A stretch of 64,000 bases of DNA from Gnetum montanum (Eukaryota > Streptophyta > Gnetopsida > Gnetales > Gnetaceae), in assembly GCA_015680685.1 (NCBI GenBank), contig MNCI01025442.1, positions 368,958 through 432,957 on the forward strand, given 5' to 3'. The notes under the pieces were generated by a model. That model was not told the origin of the DNA, searched no databases, and saw only the letters and a program-made list of their open reading frames with translations. Within the stretch, counting starts at the first letter, position 1. Each line of letters starts with the position of its first letter. Both the position numbers and the translations under genes were made by a program. Below are positions 57,835 to 64,000 of this stretch, piece after piece.

Positions 57835-58688
57835 TGATGAGTCATGTTTTGCAGGGCCGCAATGTTGAGTATCCAATATTGGGGCACAACCTCCGATGTC
57901 AAGGATCTGATATCGTCCCTTCCATGCAAGCCTATAAATACCACATTTGGGTGCATGTTTGGGATATTGAAAAATAGAGATAGATTCATAGATTTTGATA
58001 GATTTCAAGTTTTGATAGTTTCCAGTGCATGCCCATAGTGTGATGTTAAGTGATTATATGCCATCCCTACTCGAGTGTGACGTACTTGGACATGTTACAT
58101 GTTCAACAATAAAGATTGAGATTACTTCCATCATTGCAACATCCACTTAGCTTTATTATTGCTTTTAATTACTTAAATGTTTACTATTTTTCTTAGTTAA
58201 TGTTTTCATTTATTACTCTTTATTATTCTTGTCATTAAGCAGAATAAGTATGACTAATCACAAGCGCTTGAGAGTAATTACTTGGTAACCCAGTAGTGTA
58301 TCATTTGGTACGCCTACTGATATACGCTTGATAATCCTAGTGGTAGTTATATGAACTCCAAGGCATGTGCAAATAGTTAGGGATAGATAATCATCGCATG
58401 TAGGCTAGTTTAGACTTTACTTTCCATTGTCAATTAGATTAAAGAATTAAGTTTCTTATTATCATTAAGAGTAGCTTAGGGCTGAACAACATCAATTATC
58501 ATATGCCTCACTTTGGACTAAACTATGTGTGACAAAGCTACCACTAGTCCAAGTGGAAAGACAAGAAACTATGATCAAGGCATAATGATTTAGATACACA
58601 ATTAGTCCCATCCATGGAATTTGACCAGATCATGCATGAACACTTGTGATTCATATGGTTGGGTGTAGGGGTACCTTGCCACTCATCA
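57835..58688 (+). repeat. LTR of element D
   Basis: Starts TGATGAGT and ends ACTCATCA, a perfect 8-bp inverted terminal repeat; 854 bp. U3 is short, with CCAATATTGGGG and GATATC motifs, and a TATA box (CTATAAATACC) near 57,932. It is followed by unrelated DNA. Confidence 0.85.
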
Positions 58689-60690
58689 ATTGTAGGTTCC
58701 AAACCTATCTCACTTATGAATGTGGTGGCAATGGAGTAGCCTTGGGGTAGAACACTCTTTTTTAATGGATCCCATCTATCTTCTTGTGGTGACGGGGCTA
58801 TGCTCCTAGCCCTTATATCTATTTCTTTACAACAAAAGAAGAAAAACACTTAATACAAATTAGTAAGTGGGGATGGGAGTATTGAAACTTGCAACTATTT
58901 AATTATATATACCTTTAGGACATATAACAAATATAATACTTTCATAGCAATTAAGCGAAACATAACGTTGTTAGATCAACACACCCTTTAGAATTAAACA
59001 TGACTTGCAAAGCCTAATCTACATGCTCTAACCAAGTGAGTAAACTAGTTAGGGTGTAAAAATATGAAACCTTTTGATGATATGTACCTCAAGAACATAT
59101 AGTTAACATTATATGTTTGTAGAATTCAAGCAAAACATAATAATGTCAAATTAACATATTGCTTTAAATTGAACTAGTGATGATTGTATTGTTCGAATAA
59201 ATTTGCTATGCTTCCTTACCTTTAAGTCATTGGATCCACCTAGATGATTATCACCACAATCTTGCTAGTAACAAATCTTATATTTAAATGGCTTTGGTGA
59301 AAATAAACACATCCTTACGATGCATCTCTCTTTACCATATAAACTATTAGTTGAAGTGGTTAGTTTATTATCTTAAAAAGCAAGAGTTTGCTAGTTCAAA
59401 TCATACTTAAGGCATCATTATAATCTTCCTTATCTCTAATTGATGTTTTCTTTTGTCTTTAGAGAGAGTTTTCTTTTTCTCTTTACAAGAAACTCTTTTC
59501 TTGCTACATTAAGTATTAGTTTAATCTAATTTTATTAAATCCATATTTAACTTTCATAATACAAATGTAATAAAATCCCCTAGGTTTATCGACATTAATA
59601 AATCAATTTCAGTTTTAGTTTCATAAAATCTCAGTATTAAAAACTGCATTTTCTTCATTCCAAAAACTTCCCATTATACATGGATTTTCAGAATGTAAAA
59701 CCCTTTACAATATCATTAATATCCATGATAAGCCATGATATTTGCCAAGGCAATTAGGCGATTGGTCAGGTTTTTCTTTCTGTTGTGCCGAGTTGACTCT
59801 GTACTATTCAAATAGGTTAACAATGAACACATTATGGATTAGGATTTGAATAAGCGTGCTTATGCTTAATGCTACTTATGGTGCTTAGGTAGCTATTGTA
59901 GCATTTAAACCACAACATATTTTTTGAGTGACTGGACTTTTTCCATCGACTAAGGCAATAGTGCTTTTAGATCTGACCATGATTTACTATTTCATGTTGT
60001 AATATGACGCAAGCGCCAAACCGGAGAACCGTTGAAACTTCCATTCAATTGCATAATGTTTCTGTGGGTTTTTCTTTATTGTTCTTATATTTTCTTTTGG
60101 TTCTGAACCATCTGAAATCGAGAAGTCGAACGTGGATTTAACAAAAATTGAAAAGTTAAAAAATGATTGAACGTCTGTTGAAGTTCTACGTATTACTAAA
60201 AGGATGCTATATTTTCCTGTGTATGTCTTTTATGGGAGCCTATGATTTCAAAAACAACAAACTTACGATTTAAAACGTCTGTTCACTCTTTATCAATTGT
60301 TTCAGATCCAAAATTATACTTGTTTGTTCATTTCGAATGTGTTATCGCTGCTGAAGAAGAATAATTTTGCACTAACTCAAAACTGAACGCTTTAGCCGAA
60401 TGTTCAGCACCACAAGAAAGTAGTAAAATGGTGACCATTCAAATCTATGTTTAAATTTCCAAGCCTAAGGTAGAACATGGTGAGACAGCTTAAAGCAAAT
60501 AATCAAAAACCCGTAGGGTACACGATGAAATGAAATAGTTTGTTAATATCCTATGAACTTGCTTTTGCAGTCCGAAAGAAAGGAGCATTGACCAGAAATA
60601 GGGGAAGCTAAAGTTACATCATCCAAGCCTACTTGAAATTTAATCCAATAAAAAAATAAATATAATGAAAGAAGGAATACAATATCATGC
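58689..60690. other. Intergenic DNA, no gene supported
   Basis: AT-rich sequence without recognisable transposon blocks. The 101-codon minus ORF ending at 58,544 runs into the LTR and is discounted. This is the likely downstream flank of the peptide gene, transcribed leftward. Confidence 0.4.
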
Positions 60691-60692
60691 TC

Positions 60693-60740
60693 AGCCGCCT
60701 GGTAGTTGGCCTCTCAACCAAAATTATCTACAGCCGCCTG
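60693..60740 (-). repeat. Short direct repeat at the stop codon of the peptide gene
   Basis: CAGCCGCCTGG occurs at 60,693-60,703 and again at 60,730-60,740, the latter encoding the terminal Pro-Gly-Gly-Cys. A small insertion or duplication may have set the present stop. Confidence 0.5.
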
Positions 60741-60990
60741 GGCAGTTATGGTTATAACTTGCAGTAGAGCAGCAGGAGTGGCCTGGAGGACCTGAAACTT
60801 TGAGAATACCTCCCACCATGTTTTTCAAATCCTCATACATATTCTCTCCGATTTCTCCGCCATTATCATGCATTATTGAAGAAAACGCAGGAATCCTGAT
60901 ACCATTTGCCAACGAAGACATCAATATCATCACAGTAATCATGACTAGTGCAAAGATGTAGAACCTGGAGCCAAGTCTCTGTACCGCCAT
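60724..60990 (-). CDS. Small secreted cysteine-containing peptide precursor
   Basis: An 88-residue open frame with a single Met start. Residues 1-30 look like a signal peptide: basic MAVQRLGSR, hydrophobic FYIFALVMITVMILMSS, then a likely cleavage near ANG. The middle (31-66) is polar and variable-looking. The C-terminus, KVSGPPGHSCCSTASYNHN followed by CPGGCR, has four Cys in the pattern CC-x8-C-x3-C and is the probable mature peptide. It may be a signalling or defence peptide; I do not recognise a family. There is no in-frame stop, no transposon similarity, and a TATA-like box upstream, which together make it the best candidate for a living host gene. Spacing from the TATA to the ATG is about 130 bp. 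Absence of introns fits secreted peptide genes. Confidence 0.75.
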   Translation of the reverse strand: MAVQRLGSRFYIFALVMITVMILMSSLANGIRIPAFSSIMHDNGGEIGENMYEDLKNMVGGILKVSGPPGHSCCSTASYNHNCPGGCR

Positions 60991-61120
60991 TTTAGAACTA
61001 AAACAAAAATGATGTAAGATCTGGGTATCGATACAAAGTTAAGCGAAAATCCAGAAGAACGAAAGCGTTGCTTTTCTCTTGTTGGGTTGTGTCTGCAATT
61101 GCAAGTATACCAAAATCAGG

Positions 61121-61128
61121 TATTTAAA
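61121..61128 (-). promoter_or_regulatory. TATA-like box of the peptide gene
   Basis: Minus strand TTTAAATA, 131 bp upstream of the ATG at 60,990. Predicted leader of about 100 bases. Confidence 0.45.
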
Positions 61129-63755
61129 GATCTTGGGGACCGCGTAAATGACACGAAAAAACCGTAAATGTCAGTTAGGTAGCCGAAAAGTAAGAAGATT
61201 ATAGATCAGACTGGACCAAACGATGGGAGACTGTTCAAAGGTTAAAAATTTTCTATAAAACCGGGACGGTATTTCAGCGTTCGAATCAGACTAGTGTGAA
61301 GTCTGTCTTAGCCAATGACCTGCACTTTGTTCAAAATCTTTAAATCAAGTCATCATTCAAATCAAACAACAGGTCCTGGTCTTGGCATGAAATCACTAGA
61401 GACTCACACAAAGTTCGGTGCTGATTTTTGGATTTGACCATCTTCGTTTTTCATGTGGCATGACATTTTCAGGGTTCTTTCTTGGTATATCATGCTGGGA
61501 CATTCAGGCTTACCTAGACACCAATGTAGAACAGATTGACGTTGCTAACATGGCATCACTTTTAGCTATGCTTTAGAAGACTCCGAATTGTGTGTCTAAA
61601 TGGGAATTTTTTTTTTCAGAAAATGTAAAGTAATTATGGTAACTAAAATTCTAATTAGAGATTTTTAGAGAAATTTTCTTTTATAAAGTATTAAAAGTTA
61701 AACTTCTTAAGTGATCGTGATTCGGAATGGCAAACAAGAATCCCAAAGGCTCCGTGTGTGATAATTTGGACGGAATCGAATTCCAATGAAGCACAGCTTA
61801 AGGGAAAGTTTCCTTATATTAAACATGCCGTGTTTCCTTAGCTAGAAACCTGTTCACTCTATATACCTGAACTTGAGGTGGGAGGATGTTAAAAATCACT
61901 TATGTTTGTATTAATTTACATCAGATTAAGCAGGATAATAAAGTAACAAGTAGCAGTAGAAATTCAATTATAAAATTGGAAGAAATGCATCAAGAACAAA
62001 AGAAATTATCCAAGGAAAGCATATAAAAACCCCAACAATAGCTTCACCTCATACAAGCCTTAATTCCAACCAAACAATACAAAGAGAACATATTCAATGG
62101 CAAAGTGCCTTGACCTATTAATGCTTATCACTCTCTCAATTGGTCATTTTTTTGGCACTTTTTACTTGCCTCCCTTATCATTCCCCAGCCTCTTACCCAT
62201 CACTTAGATAATGATTTACATGCTAAACAAGGATGGTACAAATAATTAAATAATACAAGTTAGAGAATTACATATTGCAAGTTTAGGAATGCAAGAGGGA
62301 TTACATATGATAAGGTGGCTACTAATAATGATTACAACTTGCAGCAACCTTTAGCAACCCTTACATTGCAATAATTGGCAGTTAAGTTACTTAAAATAAG
62401 CAATACACCTTAGCGGTTAGGTATTGAAAATTATTAGTGAAGTCATAGATAATAACTTATATAAGTTAATTACGTACTAGCTTAGTTATATATTTATACT
62501 ATATATCTATAATTTGGTTGAGAATTTTTCAAAAACTAATTTGAATTCTAGTTCATCAATGCATTGAAAATTATTCATTGAACTTGTACAATTTGGCATT
62601 CTTGCAATTTAAAAATCTGAAAAGTGCTAAGCAGTTGTCATTTATGAACTTTAGTTGTATCTACTTTTTTGGGATATAGTTTCTCAGCATTCAAATCTAA
62701 GGCTTTATGTATTGGCAAGATAGATTCATTTTCATCCAAAGGCTTTATGTATTGACAAGTGAGGCTTTATGTAATTGGTAAAACATAAACATTATGAATA
62801 GAATATTATTTAGCATTACCAATAGCCACTCTTTAGAAGTTTATGGATGGGATATTATTTAGCATTATCATGACTAGTAGTTGGCCTTTCAAAGTAGGAT
62901 TAAATATGGCTAAAGTAAAAAGACAAAAAATTGAGCTCATGGTCAAGCTAGAATGCAATTAGAGGCTATGAGCACTATTTTGCCACTACACCTCAAAGAA
63001 TGAGCACATAGCAGGAACGACCCCAGAGTTACCCTAAGTGTTCCCCCCGCTAATGTGCCTACATTATCCTATCATCCCAAGGTCACTTTTGGTCAAAAAA
63101 TAGTGCTAAGAAAGACACTAAATGAAATAATGATTGAATAGATTAGACTACTACTTACTCCTAGAAAAATAAGGCATGAATTCTAGTAAGAACCCCATGA
63201 TATGAGGTGACAATAGCCATGCACCACCTATGTCTATATTCCTAAAGGACCTCTTCCCTTTTAGGAGGATTTACGACATGTCAATCCCTCGTAAGGTTCT
63301 TCACTCCACTTCTAACTAAAAAAGGAACATTTTACCGAGAGATCCTCTCCCCCTTTTTTGTGGCCTTATGAAGGAAATACTCTAACCTCTAACTTAAGGA
63401 GGCTTTTCAAAAATTAAGGGTTAAATAATTTTATACTAAATCAAATAGTCAAACATATAGATATCAGCCTAGTTCTAAAATTCTTGATTTGAAAGCTCCA
63501 AATCATGGGTTCAATTATAGTGGTTAATGCTTTGTTATAAAGTTCTAATTAACTAAATCTCTTAGGGTATACCTATATTAGAATTATTTTAGGATTCCAA
63601 TATAACTTTTTTAAGTAATATTTTTGATCATAACTCACTCATACCTAGTAGAATCAAACCTATGGCCTTAATTTTATATGTGTCATGTGATTCCCATGAA
63701 AGAGCTCTACATTGGTATCAATGTAACAATGGTTTTCTTAGTGCTGTTTGGTTGA
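61129..63755. other. Upstream flank of the peptide gene, no gene supported
   Basis: Mostly AT-rich unique-looking sequence. TGTTAAAAATC at 61,888 could be a copia-type LTR start, but no partner or matching end was found. A repeated GGCTTTATGTATTG phrase at 62,700-62,760 is a small local duplication. Confidence 0.4.
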
Positions 63756-64000
63756 TGATGGGATGCGATGTCGCATGGGCTGCGATATCGCGTACATGAT
63801 ATCACGTCTTCCCCTGCGATATCATGTACGCGATATCGCGGTGCATCGCCAAGTCTATAAATAAGAGGCGGCTCTCCCTTGTTTCTCAATCTAGGCCTAG
63901 ACCATAGCGAAACTCTAGCAGTTTTACCTCTCCAGAGATAGAATAATTTCCATGTGCCCGCAGTAGGAACTCCCAAGTGAACGGATCTTTATTCGAGCAA
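63756..64000 (+). repeat. 5' part of an A-E family LTR, running off the window
   Basis: Starts TGATGGGATGCG with no polypurine tract before it (flank GCTGTTTGGT), so it is probably the 5' LTR of a plus-strand element. GATATC palindromes are crisp: 63,783-63,803 and 63,818-63,838 are perfect 21-bp inverted copies with a 14-base loop. The TATA box (TCTATAAATAAGAGG) is at about 63,854-63,868. It looks the youngest copy here. Confidence 0.85.

Noticed and set aside
51918-58688. One full-length element with LTRs at 51,918 and 57,835
   Set aside because: The left LTR is followed by spacer, not a primer-binding site, and the LTRs differ in length and U3 type, so I treat C and D as two partial elements. 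A shared origin is not excluded.
58544-58849. 101-codon minus-strand ORF
   Set aside because: About half of it lies in the LTR of element D; no family match and no promoter.
61888-62900. Possible copia solo LTR starting TGTTAAAAATC
   Set aside because: No matching LTR end, target duplication or second copy seen; the start motif alone is too short.
63707-63976. 89-codon minus-strand ORF over the right-hand LTR
   Set aside because: Produced by the GATATC palindrome region of the LTR, opposite to its promoter.
1-64000. tRNA, rRNA or other structural RNA genes
   Set aside because: No cloverleaf-like or rRNA-like sequence was noticed; tRNA-like strings are limited to retrotransposon primer-binding sites.

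Overview
The window looks like nuclear DNA of a seed plant with a large, repeat-filled genome. It is AT-rich and gene-poor. Nearly all coding signal is decayed Ty3/gypsy LTR retrotransposon, inserted in both orientations and nested. A conifer is a reasonable guess from gene sparsity and the age of the elements, but no sequence marker proves it. Only one short gene, on the minus strand at 60,724-60,990, looks intact and unrelated to transposons; it encodes a small secreted cysteine-containing peptide.

Layout. (A) 1-9,948, plus strand: gypsy pol remnant, ~1.7 kb spacer, a second promoter, a spliced 3' ORF (5,417-8,217), then an LTR (8,496-9,948). An older LTR end lies at 10,000-10,287. (B) 10,288-14,360, minus: gag-protease copy with its 5' LTR. 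(T1) ~14,681-34,034, minus: a ~19 kb Tat-type gypsy element with 2.2 kb LTRs, gag, protease, RT, two RNase H domains and integrase. It splits an older LTR fragment (14,370-14,680 plus 34,035-34,150). Between protease and RT it carries an oppositely oriented, multi-exon gene (22,755-26,819) with an FCP1-like phosphatase region. (T2) 34,243-42,357, minus: a second Tat-type element with 653-bp LTRs, whose plant-type second RNase H lies before RT. (E) 43,855-50,501, minus: element with two LTRs, primer-binding site, gag and protease but no RT or integrase. (C) 50,502-52,966, plus: element 3' end. (D) 52,967-58,688, plus: spacer, internal promoter, spliced 3' ORF and LTR, no pol. 58,689-63,755 is non-repeat-looking DNA holding the peptide gene. 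A fresh-looking LTR of the A-E family starts at 63,756 and runs off the window.

Elements A-E share one LTR family (ends TGATGAGT/ACTCATCA or variants, a TATA box and palindromic U3 motifs) and one conserved spacer. Reading A, B, D and E together gives this inferred family plan: LTR, tRNA-Asp-like primer site, gag-protease-RT-RNase H-integrase, spacer, internal promoter, 5'-UTR intron, coiled-coil 3' ORF, polypurine tract, LTR. Individual copies carry only part of it.

The most unusual signals are the antisense spliced gene inside T1, arrays of short hairpins whose stems covary around it, palindromes spaced ~200 bp apart in the T1 LTR, and the separately promoted, intron-containing 3' ORF of the A/D family. 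All retroelement coding regions carry many stops; none appears functional. All family assignments are by eye.
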